DNA of 39,468 nt from an uncultured Parvularculaceae bacterium (GCA_938010655.1 CALLVA010000174.1:1-39468); one strand, 5' to 3'. Positions 1 through 10,067 are shown, numbered from the stretch's first letter. The notes: generated by a model from the letters alone, not told the origin. Program-made: numbers and translations.

Positions 1-516
1 TCCCGGCAACGAAGTGTTCCAGTAGTCGATCTGTCTGAAAATGCGTTAGTTTTGAACGCCTTAGGCGCATAACGAAGAGTAATTCCCCTTAGTTATCTAT
101 GCCAGCCCCTAAATATATTATGCTTTTGTGGAGGTATTGTGTGCGTTTGGTTTCGTTTTGTCATTGTGATTTCCGTCATAAAAATGCGAATCTTTGCGAG
201 CAGCTATCCGGATAGTTCTCTGGCTTATTACCAATTCCTTTTTTATTTTGTCTAGTGTCTGGACTCAGTCGATCCATAGCCTCGGTGAGAAACGATATAT
301 AATATTAAGGAACCTTCGAGCAAATTTCTTGAACCTTGTTGCCAAACGTCTAATGTCTTTCATGCTGCACAAGACAATCAATTAAGTAAATTGGATACAC
401 ACCCTAGACTAGAATTTTAGTTAGAACTCTATATCCGCTTCGCAGTAAGGTTATTAAAATAAATAGAAATTGAATAAATACCTTGTGCAATTTACATTGA
501 AAGTTGAATTAATATC

Positions 517-1035
517 ATGATCGAAACACCAATTCATTCAGCTATAGGCTACTTGAAGATTAGCACTGACGATCAAAAGACATTTAAGTTTCGAGTTTAT
601 CCTTTTACATTTTCAAATGATCCAGAGAAAAATGACGTTTGCGAGATTATCTTCAACGCAAAAAATTTGGATATGCAAAAATTGTCAGAATGTGAAGGTG
701 ATGAGGTAGATATAGACATATATCCAAACGAAATATCAATTTTCTACTTCGGAGAAACGTATGAGTTCGAAGTTAATTCTCTTAAATGTGACATGGTCCC
801 CTATGAAATGGAAGACTACGTTTCACATATAAAGGGGTTAGACGCGTTATGGCAAAGTGCGAATCATGAAAACCACAAACTACAGAGGAAACTTGAGGCC
901 ATAGAAAAACTCACTTGCGAATTAATACGCAGAGCAGAAATTAAAGCTTCATCTAATAGTGAGCGCAAACAAAAATATGAAGAAGCGGAAAAGGTTTTAA
1001 TTCGGATCTTAGCGGAAATTCGTGCGAAAGCCTGA
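517..1035 (+). CDS. hypothetical protein (172 aa) with a charged, coiled-coil-like C-terminus
   Basis: Complete ORF in an AT-rich segment; C-terminal part rich in E/K/R heptad-like stretches; no family recognised. Confidence 0.55.
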   Translation: MIETPIHSAIGYLKISTDDQKTFKFRVYPFTFSNDPEKNDVCEIIFNAKNLDMQKLSECEGDEVDIDIYPNEISIFYFGETYEFEVNSLKCDMVPYEMEDYVSHIKGLDALWQSANHENHKLQRKLEAIEKLTCELIRRAEIKASSNSERKQKYEEAEKVLIRILAEIRAKA

Positions 1036-1125
1036 AAATGGAAATTGAAAGGAGTATTAGAGGATCATTTTTTCGGTTTATTAAGCATAGAATGAACTAT
1101 ACTAGATTAAATTGTGGTCGCCGAC

Positions 1126-1148
1126 AAAGCCCCTACCGGGGCCTTCTT
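1126..1148 (+). terminator. possible weak terminator hairpin downstream of ORF 517-1035
   Basis: GCCCC-TACC-GGGGC stem-loop followed by CTTCTT, without a true T-run. Confidence 0.35.
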
Positions 1149-1265
1149 CACCTTCATTTGATCCACTATAGATTTGCTATGCAATTCAATTGATCAAATG
1201 ATTTTGCTGTACAAAACCAGCTTCGAAGCCCTTGCCACAAATCCCTATTCGTGTAGTTCTTTCAC

Positions 1266-2486
1266 ATGAAACAACTTCGCACGCATCTCTCCTCCCTTGA
1301 CGGTCTGACCGACGCTATGGTTCAGCAGACGACCGATTGGGCGTTGATTAATTCTGGCACACCGAATCTGGACGGAATCGCGCGCGTGGCGGCGGCGGTT
1401 TTGCCTTCTTTTGAGGCTTTGGGGTTTCAGGCCAAAACCCTGCCCCCGGCGGCCGCGACCACGGTGAACCGCGACGGGGATATTGTGCCGTTGACGCGGG
1501 GGCCGGTCTATCATCTATCGAACAGACCAGACGCCCCAAAACGCATTTTGCTGGCTGGGCATTTAGACACCGTGTTCCCGGCGGATCATACTTTTCAATA
1601 CGTGCATCTCAAAGGTGATAAGCTTCATGGCCCCGGCTGCGCCGATATGAAAGGCGGCATTGTGGTGATGCGCGAGGCGCTGCGCTGTTTTGAGGCGTCG
1701 CCTTTTGCGGGGGAGATTGGCTTCGATATTCTTTTTAATTCCGACGAGGAAACAGGCTCCCATGCTTCCTCCCCCACCCATGAACATTTTGCGCAAAAAT
1801 GTGATGTGGGGATGGTCTATGAACCTGCTTTGCCCGATGGGTCTTTGGCCGGGGCACGGGCGGGCAGCGGGATTTATACTTTCATCGTCAAAGGCGTCGC
1901 GGCCCATGCGGGACGCTCTTTTCATGATGGGCGCAACGCGATTGTTGGCGCGGCGCGATTGATCACGGCGATTGAAACGCTGAATGGGCAGCGCGAAAAT
2001 TGCACCTTGAATTTGGGCACGATCAAAGGCGGAGTTGCTTCCAATGTAGTGGCGGATTTATGCCTTGTGGTGTTGAATGTGCGCGGGCGCACGCCAAGCG
2101 ATATGAAATGGATTGATGATAATGTCCGTGGGCTGATTGGCTCAGAGAATTTTGGCCCTGATATTTCTGTTGAAATTCACGGCGGGGTGCATCGCCCTTG
2201 CAAGCCAAATGAAGGCGGGACATTAGCGTTGTTTGAAGCGGTCAAATCCTGCGGCGCGGAACTTGACCTTAATATTGCATGGGCGCCCACTGGCGGGTGT
2301 TGCGACGGGAATAATTTGGCCGCCGCTGGCTTGCCAACCGTGGACACGCTTGGTGTTTGCGGCGCCTATATTCACTCTGCAGATGAATATGCGCTGAAAG
2401 AAAGTTTCGTGGAGAGAGCGAAACTCTCTGCTCTTGTCATGATGGGACTTGCGGCGGGGGAAATTTCCTGGCCGGACCGCGTTTAA
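1266..2486 (+). CDS. M20 family metallohydrolase (carboxypeptidase G2 / ArgE/DapE-like)
   Basis: M20 motifs in translation: LLAGHLDTVFP, GPGCADMKGG, NSDEETGS; first gene of the ast cluster. Confidence 0.85.
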   Translation: MKQLRTHLSSLDGLTDAMVQQTTDWALINSGTPNLDGIARVAAAVLPSFEALGFQAKTLPPAAATTVNRDGDIVPLTRGPVYHLSNRPDAPKRILLAGHLDTVFPADHTFQYVHLKGDKLHGPGCADMKGGIVVMREALRCFEASPFAGEIGFDILFNSDEETGSHASSPTHEHFAQKCDVGMVYEPALPDGSLAGARAGSGIYTFIVKGVAAHAGRSFHDGRNAIVGAARLITAIETLNGQRENCTLNLGTIKGGVASNVVADLCLVVLNVRGRTPSDMKWIDDNVRGLIGSENFGPDISVEIHGGVHRPCKPNEGGTLALFEAVKSCGAELDLNIAWAPTGGCCDGNNLAAAGLPTVDTLGVCGAYIHSADEYALKESFVERAKLSALVMMGLAAGEISWPDRV

Positions 2487-2504
2487 GATTTTGCATATAT
2501 AGGA

Positions 2505-3554
2505 ATGAAGGTGAGAGAGATGATGACATTTGTTCGCCCGGCGCGTCTGGCCGATGTGCCTGACCTTTTAGAGCTAGCCAAAAAAGCAGGGCGCGGCATG
2601 ACCACCATGCCCCACAATGAAACCGAAATGAAAAAGCGCGTGCTCAATTCGCAAACCGCTTTTGCGCGCGGCCCCGAAAAGCCGCTAACGGAAACATATT
2701 TTTATGTCATGGAAGTTGATGGAAAAGCTGTTGGCACATGTTCCATCTTCACCAATCTGGGTGCCGAACGGCCTTTCTATACCTATCGTCGCTCTCGCAT
2801 TATCAACCAAGCGCCTGATCTCGACATTCGAGCCGAAGTCGACATTATGACACTCGTCAATGATTATCATGGGTATACGGAGATTGGGACATTGTTTCTG
2901 GACCCTGCTTTTCGTGGGGGCGGGCGCGGGCGCCTTTTATCCTTCTCTCGCTTTATGATGATGGCCGCGCATATGGATCGCTTTGACGACAATGTCATGG
3001 CAGAAATTCGCGGCTGGTCCGATTCAAATGATCGTTTTCCTTTTTGGGAGGCTATTGGTCAAAAGTTTTTCAAAATGGGTTTTGTCGAAGCGGATATGCG
3101 CTCCGCCCATGACCATAGATTCATTGCTGAATTAATGCCGAAACATCCGATCTATGTTGCCTTGCTGAATGATGAAGCCCGCAGAATTGTCGGGGAGCCC
3201 CATGATATGTCTCGCCCCGCCATGGAACTTCTGGAAAGTCAGGGGTTTCGATATCGCAATTGTGTTGATATTTTTGATGGCGGCCCAAGCATTGATGTGC
3301 CCATGCAAGATATTGAGACGATCAAAAACGCCCGGTCTGTGAAAGTTGAGATTGGCAAAAGCTTGACCAAAGGCGAAAAATGTTTAGTCGCCAATTTTGG
3401 CCTCAAAGACTTCGCCTGTTATCAAGGTTTCATGAAACCAGGATCAGAGACGATTACTCTATCTGAAGACTATGCGACGGAAATGAATGTTGAGGCTGGG
3501 GATAATGTCCTTGTTTCTCCCTTGAAAAGCAAATCAACAGGAGGTGCCTCATGA
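2505..3554 (+). CDS. astA: arginine N-succinyltransferase (true start may be the ATG at 2520 or 2523)
   Basis: FVRPARLADVPDLLELA N-terminus, EIGTLFLDPAFRGGGRGRLLS motif, upstream of astD and astB. Confidence 0.92.
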   Translation: MKVREMMTFVRPARLADVPDLLELAKKAGRGMTTMPHNETEMKKRVLNSQTAFARGPEKPLTETYFYVMEVDGKAVGTCSIFTNLGAERPFYTYRRSRIINQAPDLDIRAEVDIMTLVNDYHGYTEIGTLFLDPAFRGGGRGRLLSFSRFMMMAAHMDRFDDNVMAEIRGWSDSNDRFPFWEAIGQKFFKMGFVEADMRSAHDHRFIAELMPKHPIYVALLNDEARRIVGEPHDMSRPAMELLESQGFRYRNCVDIFDGGPSIDVPMQDIETIKNARSVKVEIGKSLTKGEKCLVANFGLKDFACYQGFMKPGSETITLSEDYATEMNVEAGDNVLVSPLKSKSTGGAS

Positions 3555-5017
3555 GCGGTCAACTCTATATCAATGGCGAATGGCGGATCGGCACAGGCGA
3601 GACTTTTGTCTCAACCGCGCCCGCCAATTTGAAAGTCCTCTGGGCTGGCAATGAAGCATCCCTTGCTGATGCGGATGATGCTGTTCATGCCGCTGCCGAA
3701 GCGGGCAAAGCATGGCGAGCGCTAGCGCTTGAAGATCGCCTTGCTGTGATCCATCAATTTATTGAAGTCTTGAAAACCCGCAAAGAAGAGATCACATCCG
3801 CCATCGCCCACGAAACCGGGAAACCCTTTTGGGACGCCGCGACGGAAGCCGGGGCCATGATCGGCAAAGCGGATATTTCCCTTAAAGCTTACCACGAAAG
3901 AACGGGTACGGAAGATCGGGATTTATCTGGAACAACTTTGCGCGTGGCCCATCGCCCCCATGGCGTGATGGCCGTTATCGGTCCTTTTAATTTTCCCGGG
4001 CATTTGCCGAATGGACACATTATTCCGGCTTTGATTGCGGGCAATACAATTGTTTTTAAACCCAGCGAATTAACGCCGCTTGTTGCAGAAAAAACATTGG
4101 AAGCATGGCATGAAGCTGGCTTGCCGAAGGGCGTGATTAATCTAGTTCATGGGGGCCGCGACATCGCAGAGCATTTAATTGATCACAAACAGGTCAAAGG
4201 CATTTGCTTTACAGGTGGTATTCAAGCGGGCCGCGCGATTCATCAGCGTCTCGCGGGACAAGTCGATAAGATTTTGGCCTTAGAACTTGGGGGCAACAAC
4301 CCGCTTGTGGCTTGGGATATTGCGAACAAAAAAGCCGCGGCGGAAATCATTTTACGATCTGTATATATCACCTCTGGTCAGCGATGCACTTGCGCAAAAC
4401 GCCTGATCATCCAAAACGGCGCAGAAGGCGACGCGCTTTTAACCGAACTGCAAAGCCTCTTAGACAATATTATTGTTGATGCCCCCGATGCCACACCAGA
4501 ACCTTTCATGGGGCCGCTTATTTCTGAAAAAGCAGCCAGCATGGTTCTCGCTGCTCAGAAAAAATTGATAGAAGAAGGCGGCAAAGCTCTGCGAAAATCA
4601 GAGCAGCTCCCCCAAGGGAGCGCTTTTGTCTCTCCCGGCATTATTGATACGACAAATATCGAAAATCCGCGCGATGAAGAAGTGTTTGGCCCCCTCCTGC
4701 AAGTTATCCGTGTAGATCATTTTGACGATGCGATAGCTATCGCCAATAAAACGGAATTTGGCCTGGCGGCAGGGCTATTGAGCGATGAAGAAGACCGATG
4801 GACCCAATTCTCTAAAGATATTGAAGCTGGTATTGTGAACTGGAACCGACAGACAACAGGCGCGTCAGGCGCAGCCCCCTTTGGCGGCCCCGGCCTTTCT
4901 GGCAACCATCGTCCTGCGGGCTATTACGCCGCAGATTATTGCGCTTGGCCCATGGCGAGCCTTATTGGCGCAGGCCCTCTGACTGATGGCGGCACAACCC
5001 TCGGCCTTAAAAAATAA
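3551..5017 (+). CDS. astD: succinylglutamate-semialdehyde dehydrogenase
   Basis: Aldehyde dehydrogenase motifs (GPFNFPGHLPNGH, LELGGNNPLVAWD, SGQRCTCAKRL); overlaps astA by 4 nt. Confidence 0.95.
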   Translation: MSGQLYINGEWRIGTGETFVSTAPANLKVLWAGNEASLADADDAVHAAAEAGKAWRALALEDRLAVIHQFIEVLKTRKEEITSAIAHETGKPFWDAATEAGAMIGKADISLKAYHERTGTEDRDLSGTTLRVAHRPHGVMAVIGPFNFPGHLPNGHIIPALIAGNTIVFKPSELTPLVAEKTLEAWHEAGLPKGVINLVHGGRDIAEHLIDHKQVKGICFTGGIQAGRAIHQRLAGQVDKILALELGGNNPLVAWDIANKKAAAEIILRSVYITSGQRCTCAKRLIIQNGAEGDALLTELQSLLDNIIVDAPDATPEPFMGPLISEKAASMVLAAQKKLIEEGGKALRKSEQLPQGSAFVSPGIIDTTNIENPRDEEVFGPLLQVIRVDHFDDAIAIANKTEFGLAAGLLSDEEDRWTQFSKDIEAGIVNWNRQTTGASGAAPFGGPGLSGNHRPAGYYAADYCAWPMASLIGAGPLTDGGTTLGLKK

Positions 5018-5038
5018 ACGATCAAGGAATTTTTTACC

Positions 5039-6379
5039 ATGCATGCTGATGAAATTAATTTTGATGGCTTAGTGGGACCGACCCATAATTATGGCGGTCT
5101 ATCTATTGGTAATCTTGCCTCCATGCAAAACTATGGCGCTGCGTCAAACCCAAAGGCCGCTGTCCTACAGGGCATTCAAAAGATGCGTACCATGATGGAT
5201 TTAGGCCTCAAGCAGGGCATTTTGCCACCTCATGAACGTGTTCATATTCCAACCTTGAAACGATTTGGTTATAGCGGGAGCGACGCTTCTATTCTAGAAG
5301 CAGCTTGGAAAGCTGCGCCAAGCTTGGTGATGAATACAGCCTCGGCCTCTAATATGTGGACTGCCAATGCGGGCACGATCTCGCCAAGCGCGGATACGGA
5401 AGATGGCCGCGTGCATTTTACCGCCGCAAATCTCGCTTCAAAATTTCATCGCGCGATTGAAACAAAGTTCACAAGCCGAAGTTTGAAAACAATCTTTCAA
5501 GATGAAACCTTTTTTGCCCATCACACACCTGTCCCCAAAGGAGGCGGCATGGGCGATGAAGGTGCTGCAAACCATGGCCGTTTTGCGCCTGAACATGGCG
5601 CAAAAGGGGTTCAGCTTTTTGTATATGGTAAATCAGCCTTTGCATCAGAAGATGGCGCCCGCTTTGAAGCCCGCCAAGCTTTGGAAGCCTCCCAAACAAT
5701 TGCCCTACAACATGGTCTGTCAACGGATCATACTGTATTTATTCAGCAAGCGCGGGCCGCAATTGATGCTGGTGCTTTTCATAATGATGTCGTCTCGGTG
5801 ACCAATGGATCAGTTTTACTCTATCATGAACAAGCTTTTGAACATAAAAAGGAAGCTTTAGAGAGCATGCGTAATGCATGCGCAAAAATTGAGCTGACGC
5901 CTATTTTTGTTGAAGTCCCTGCGGCACAGGTTTCCCTTGAAGATGCCATTCAGTCTTATTTGTTCAATTCACAACTGATCACGCTGCCCAATGGCGATAT
6001 GACATTGATCTTGCCCAAAGACGCAGAAGAAAATGACCATACGCGCACATGGGTAGAGAGTTGCCTTGCCGGGAATACGCCGATCAAAAAAGCGATATTT
6101 CTAGACTTGAAGCAAAGTATGCGAAATGGCGGCGGGCCGGCTTGTCTGCGGCTACGGGTTACTTTGACTGAAGCAGAGCAAACCGCTTTAAAAGGACGTG
6201 GACTGATGACACCTGCCCTTTGTGATGATTTGGAAAAATGGGCCGAGAAACATTATCGTGACAATTTAAAGCCAAACGAGCTGGGCGACCCCTCTCTCTT
6301 GCAAGAAAGCCGGACAGCCCTTGATGAGCTAACCGGCCTTCTAAATCTAGGGTCATTATATGATTTTCAACGCGGCTAA
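5039..6379 (+). CDS. astB: N-succinylarginine dihydrolase
   Basis: N-terminus EINFDGLVGPTHNYGGLSIGNLAS and C-terminal SMRNGGGPACLRLRV are characteristic of AstB. Confidence 0.95.
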   Translation: MHADEINFDGLVGPTHNYGGLSIGNLASMQNYGAASNPKAAVLQGIQKMRTMMDLGLKQGILPPHERVHIPTLKRFGYSGSDASILEAAWKAAPSLVMNTASASNMWTANAGTISPSADTEDGRVHFTAANLASKFHRAIETKFTSRSLKTIFQDETFFAHHTPVPKGGGMGDEGAANHGRFAPEHGAKGVQLFVYGKSAFASEDGARFEARQALEASQTIALQHGLSTDHTVFIQQARAAIDAGAFHNDVVSVTNGSVLLYHEQAFEHKKEALESMRNACAKIELTPIFVEVPAAQVSLEDAIQSYLFNSQLITLPNGDMTLILPKDAEENDHTRTWVESCLAGNTPIKKAIFLDLKQSMRNGGGPACLRLRVTLTEAEQTALKGRGLMTPALCDDLEKWAEKHYRDNLKPNELGDPSLLQESRTALDELTGLLNLGSLYDFQRG

Positions 6380-6385
6380 CTCACA

Positions 6386-8029
6386 TTAGCGACGGCGATA
6401 TTGATCCCATACGCGGTCTAGCGCGCTGCCTTCATTGGCATAATTATCAATAGTGCCCCATGGGCCATATTTGCTAACGGCGCTGACATTACCAAAATCT
6501 GAGAGCATCATGACACCTGCATCCACAGCTGCTTTTTGCACTTTTTCCAGCTGTTCTACCATATAGTCTGATTTAACATATTCAGCATACCAGCCCATAG
6601 CGTCTTCATTGCTCCATAAAGTGTATGGCATGGTAAAATGCGACCCTCCCTCATAGGTCACCACATCCATCTTCATGGCATTAGCGGTTTCCATCTGAAT
6701 CGCAAAAATTTGCTTCATCCCTTCAAGAGATGCCACATTGGCTTTTTGCGGTCCTTTTAGGAACTGATCCCGGAAATGACGCATGAGCCCTTGGGGATCC
6801 GATTTTATTCTTTGCACCAACTCTTCATTCGTATAACCGCCTAATTTCTTATTCGACGTATCTGGGAAAAAATAGGTGGTGATGCCAACATCGAACAAAT
6901 GATGAGGTTGCAATTTGCTTTTATTCTTTTTCAAATAATCCACTACACCATGTAGAGCCTGCCCGGTAATAAGAGCACGTCCCTGCCAAGCCTGGCCAAT
7001 GGCTGGCTTCGAAGAAAAATAATTGGCTTGAGTGGCGATGTTACCAACGACGGTATGGTTTGGGCATTTTTCACGCAAACGCATCAAAAGCTTCGCACTG
7101 TGATAGCCGTAAAAATAACGCATACCATGACGAATATTCGGCGCGAGTAGCTTCCCGCGTGCTTGGGCATATCCCGTTTGCGCTTTAAACGCCCAATTCC
7201 AAATCTCATTGGAATATTCCACAATAACTGTTTTGCCGTTTGGCACATGTTTATTGATTTGATCCGCATAAAAATCAACGAGCCGTGTTGATGCTTGGTG
7301 AGGCAGATTGACCCAAGGGATCGTATTCGTTTCAGCCGCAAGCTTTAAGCAAACGCTTAAGGGGGTGCCCCGTCTGCCAAGATTAGTTTCCTCGCCGCCC
7401 CAAAATAAATGCGCTTCATCATTCATATGTTCAGGTTCAGAAGTCGTAGAATGATTGATCTTCAACCAGTCCATAAACCGTAAACAATCATATTTTGAAA
7501 CCCGGTTTAGAAACCGACGGCTAAATATTTTGCCTGATGCAAGGTCTTTTTGTTCGCTCTGGCGGTAAAATCTAAAGTTACGAAAACTCGGCGATGATTC
7601 CTTTAAAATAAAGGTAATTTGCGTTGGGCCCGTTACATCAAGAACGATTTTATTGGCGGACTGAGTTACAATCTTAACATTCTTCCAAATTGTTGGGCGA
7701 ATGACTGCCTTGCCTTGCCAATCAACAATCCAGCGGCCTTTATACTGTTCACTCGCGCCCGGCTCGTCAGATTTGCCAAAAAAAGGCGCCGTATGAACGG
7801 TCGAGTCGCTCGCGCCATATCCATCGGGGACATAAGGCATACCATATTTGTTGAAGGTAAGCTGTTCTTTGGTGACTTTGCGTTTAACGGATTTTCCCGC
7901 TCTTAAGTCCCAGCCGCTACCGCAATGAAGATGGTTGATGAATGGATCTTCAAGGGACCAATAACTAACACCAGTCAATCCAAGTTGCAGAAGCGGGCGC
8001 CCTGCGTTTTCGTATGCGGAATGTACCAT
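6386..8029 (-). CDS. glycoside-hydrolase-like protein (TIM-barrel, EYSNEIWNW motif)
   Basis: Contains GVSYWS near the N-terminus, PWVNLPHQAS, IVEYSNEIWNW and YEGGSHF, resembling GH-A-like putative cellulase/cellulose-binding proteins; no obvious signal peptide. Confidence 0.6.
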   Translation of the reverse strand: MVHSAYENAGRPLLQLGLTGVSYWSLEDPFINHLHCGSGWDLRAGKSVKRKVTKEQLTFNKYGMPYVPDGYGASDSTVHTAPFFGKSDEPGASEQYKGRWIVDWQGKAVIRPTIWKNVKIVTQSANKIVLDVTGPTQITFILKESSPSFRNFRFYRQSEQKDLASGKIFSRRFLNRVSKYDCLRFMDWLKINHSTTSEPEHMNDEAHLFWGGEETNLGRRGTPLSVCLKLAAETNTIPWVNLPHQASTRLVDFYADQINKHVPNGKTVIVEYSNEIWNWAFKAQTGYAQARGKLLAPNIRHGMRYFYGYHSAKLLMRLREKCPNHTVVGNIATQANYFSSKPAIGQAWQGRALITGQALHGVVDYLKKNKSKLQPHHLFDVGITTYFFPDTSNKKLGGYTNEELVQRIKSDPQGLMRHFRDQFLKGPQKANVASLEGMKQIFAIQMETANAMKMDVVTYEGGSHFTMPYTLWSNEDAMGWYAEYVKSDYMVEQLEKVQKAAVDAGVMMLSDFGNVSAVSKYGPWGTIDNYANEGSALDRVWDQYRRR

Positions 8030-8105
8030 CTGACCTCACTTACGCCAAAACGCTCATTTGAATAAAGACATATTCAGCTATGACACGTTTGAGGCGAAAC
8101 TGTGA

Positions 8106-9770
8106 TTATGTCTCAACAGAATCGGCACCAGGGATATATTTTGGCAATACCGGATACATCTCTTGAAGAAAGCCATTGATGCGCGCTTCAGCATCCGCTT
8201 CGGTTTCATCCGGACGGATAACAGTCATCATTCGAATCATCGCGCCGTCTTTACGGCCTTTCGTGATGGCATCCGCCACAACCCATGCGCGCACAACAAA
8301 TTCGTTCGCGACCATGCGCCCGCGTTGATCATACCAATAATAAACAAGCTGCCGAACATCCCCAAACTTAATGATAATGCGATTATAGACCATGATGCGC
8401 CCATCAGGCATTGGTTGTTTTTCGACTGTATGCTCGACAAATTCCCAACCACCACCGGGCAAACATTGCTGCGGAGAGTGCCAAGATTTGCCTTCGCGTT
8501 GCTGGCTGACATAGGCCATGTAAACATTGACCGGTGCTTCCATCGTTTCATTAAAGAAATTCGTCACGATGAAATCATCGGCACCGATGGCATTCGCCAC
8601 ACGCGTCTCAACCTGTTTTTCTTCAGACTGATATGCCGGAAATTCCAGCGGGAAAGTCGCGAATTGAAATCTGTCTGGTTCATAAATCGTTTTATTCCCC
8701 AACAGCGTAATCGCTGCGAAAGTAAGGGCTAATCCACCAATGACAACGGCTGACATAATGGAAGACAATTTATAGTCGAACTTATTTTGCCCTGTGATCG
8801 GCGCTTCAGGCTCAATTTCTGGGACACCGAAGACATCAGCGACGGGGCGCTTTTGCACAAATTTAGATAAGAGCCAAATGATGGCATAAAGCATGACCAA
8901 GCAGACGAAGAAGACCATAAAGCCTTCAATATCATGGGAAAGACCTTCAGCATGTTCAGCGCCACGAATGCGCACAAGGACAGCCGTGACGGCAATACGC
9001 AGGCTATTACATAAGATGGTGATTGGAATTGTCGCGAAGAAGACAATGGCTCTCTCCCACCAAGACCCCTTATAGAGGTAAGCCGCCATGACACCGAGGC
9101 TCATAAACGGGAATAGATATCGCAAGCCAGAACAAGCGTTCACCACTTCAAGCTGATGCACCCCAAGATCAATAACATTACCGCTATTGTGTACCGGGAT
9201 ATTCAACATCCGAATAAAGGCAACTCCCAAATCCGTCGACATTGCCTGAAACTGGTCAGACATTAATGTCACCATCATCGCCGGCGGCGGCACCATGGCG
9301 AATAAATACAACATCGGGATCAAAGAGAGTAAAAAGAACTTTTGCCCCCAAATAGCGCCAGGCAAGCCCAATAAGAAAATGACCAAGCCCAATTGAGCGA
9401 TCAGGGGAATTTCGGTGACATATCCAGCGATTGCAAAAACCAACCCGACAGCAGAGATAATAATGCCCGGCATCCAGGATTTGCCGATAGCAGCCAATAA
9501 GGCATCACGGCGCATATAAAGCAGCCCAGCCGAAATGACGGGAATGAAATAGCTGTGGTTTAATTCTTCAGAATTGCCCCAACGCCGCAAAAGGCTTTGC
9601 CCGGCTTCCCAGAACACCGCGATCGTGCCGATCAAGACTGCCGCAGCCAGCGCTATCGTCTGAGGGCTTGGGCGCTGAAACTTAACTGGCAGAACGCCTG
9701 TGTCCTTTTCCAGGTTGGCGTCTTTATCAACGTTATCATCAACGTTTTCAGCTTTGACGTCGTCGGTCAT
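8106..9770 (-). CDS. xrtD: exosortase fused to C-terminal EpsI domain (XrtD / VPLPA-CTERM-specific type)
   Basis: Multi-TM N-terminal half with candidate catalytic Cys (VVNACSGLRY), Arg (NSLRIAVTAVLV) and His (EGLSHDIEGF); C-terminal EpsI-like WHSPQQCLPGGGWEF; a VPLPA-CTERM protein is encoded 3 kb away. Confidence 0.88.
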   Translation of the reverse strand: MTDDVKAENVDDNVDKDANLEKDTGVLPVKFQRPSPQTIALAAAVLIGTIAVFWEAGQSLLRRWGNSEELNHSYFIPVISAGLLYMRRDALLAAIGKSWMPGIIISAVGLVFAIAGYVTEIPLIAQLGLVIFLLGLPGAIWGQKFFLLSLIPMLYLFAMVPPPAMMVTLMSDQFQAMSTDLGVAFIRMLNIPVHNSGNVIDLGVHQLEVVNACSGLRYLFPFMSLGVMAAYLYKGSWWERAIVFFATIPITILCNSLRIAVTAVLVRIRGAEHAEGLSHDIEGFMVFFVCLVMLYAIIWLLSKFVQKRPVADVFGVPEIEPEAPITGQNKFDYKLSSIMSAVVIGGLALTFAAITLLGNKTIYEPDRFQFATFPLEFPAYQSEEKQVETRVANAIGADDFIVTNFFNETMEAPVNVYMAYVSQQREGKSWHSPQQCLPGGGWEFVEHTVEKQPMPDGRIMVYNRIIIKFGDVRQLVYYWYDQRGRMVANEFVVRAWVVADAITKGRKDGAMIRMMTVIRPDETEADAEARINGFLQEMYPVLPKYIPGADSVET

Positions 9771-9867
9771 AAAAATTGCCCCATCTACCCGTAACTTATT
9801 GTTTTAAAAGAAATACAGCTCTTCATCTCTATTTCACTACATCTGACGCCACTGTTACGGCATTTTG

Positions 9868-9883
9868 TGCAGTATTTATGCCA
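9868..9883 (-). promoter_or_regulatory. candidate sigma-54 (-24/-12) promoter for the exosortase gene
   Basis: Minus strand reads TGGCATAAATACTGCA: GG-N10-GC spacing, matching TGGCA...TGCA of the RpoN consensus; about 100 nt upstream of the exosortase start. Confidence 0.45.
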
Positions 9884-10051
9884 GATATGTTAACAAATAC
9901 CAGTCATTCCACCTGACAATTTCGCAATATCCTAATCTCTTGTGGCGATAATCATACAGATGCCAAAAACACGCTAAAAGAGAATAAAAAATCCCTATGA
10001 ACATAGAGTTTTAAACCTTTTCCGCTTTTGTCGTTGAATAATTTGTCATTT

Positions 10052-10067
10052 TGGCGACTTTTGTGCA
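10052..10067 (+). promoter_or_regulatory. candidate sigma-54 (-24/-12) promoter for the Wzz/BY-kinase genes
   Basis: TGGCGACTTTTGTGCA: GG-N10-GC spacing, about 125 nt upstream of the ORF at 10192. Confidence 0.4.

Noticed and set aside
194-385. 63-aa ORF in the AT-rich left edge
   Set aside because: No clear ribosome-binding site, hydrophobic/random composition, no recognisable family; could be chance.
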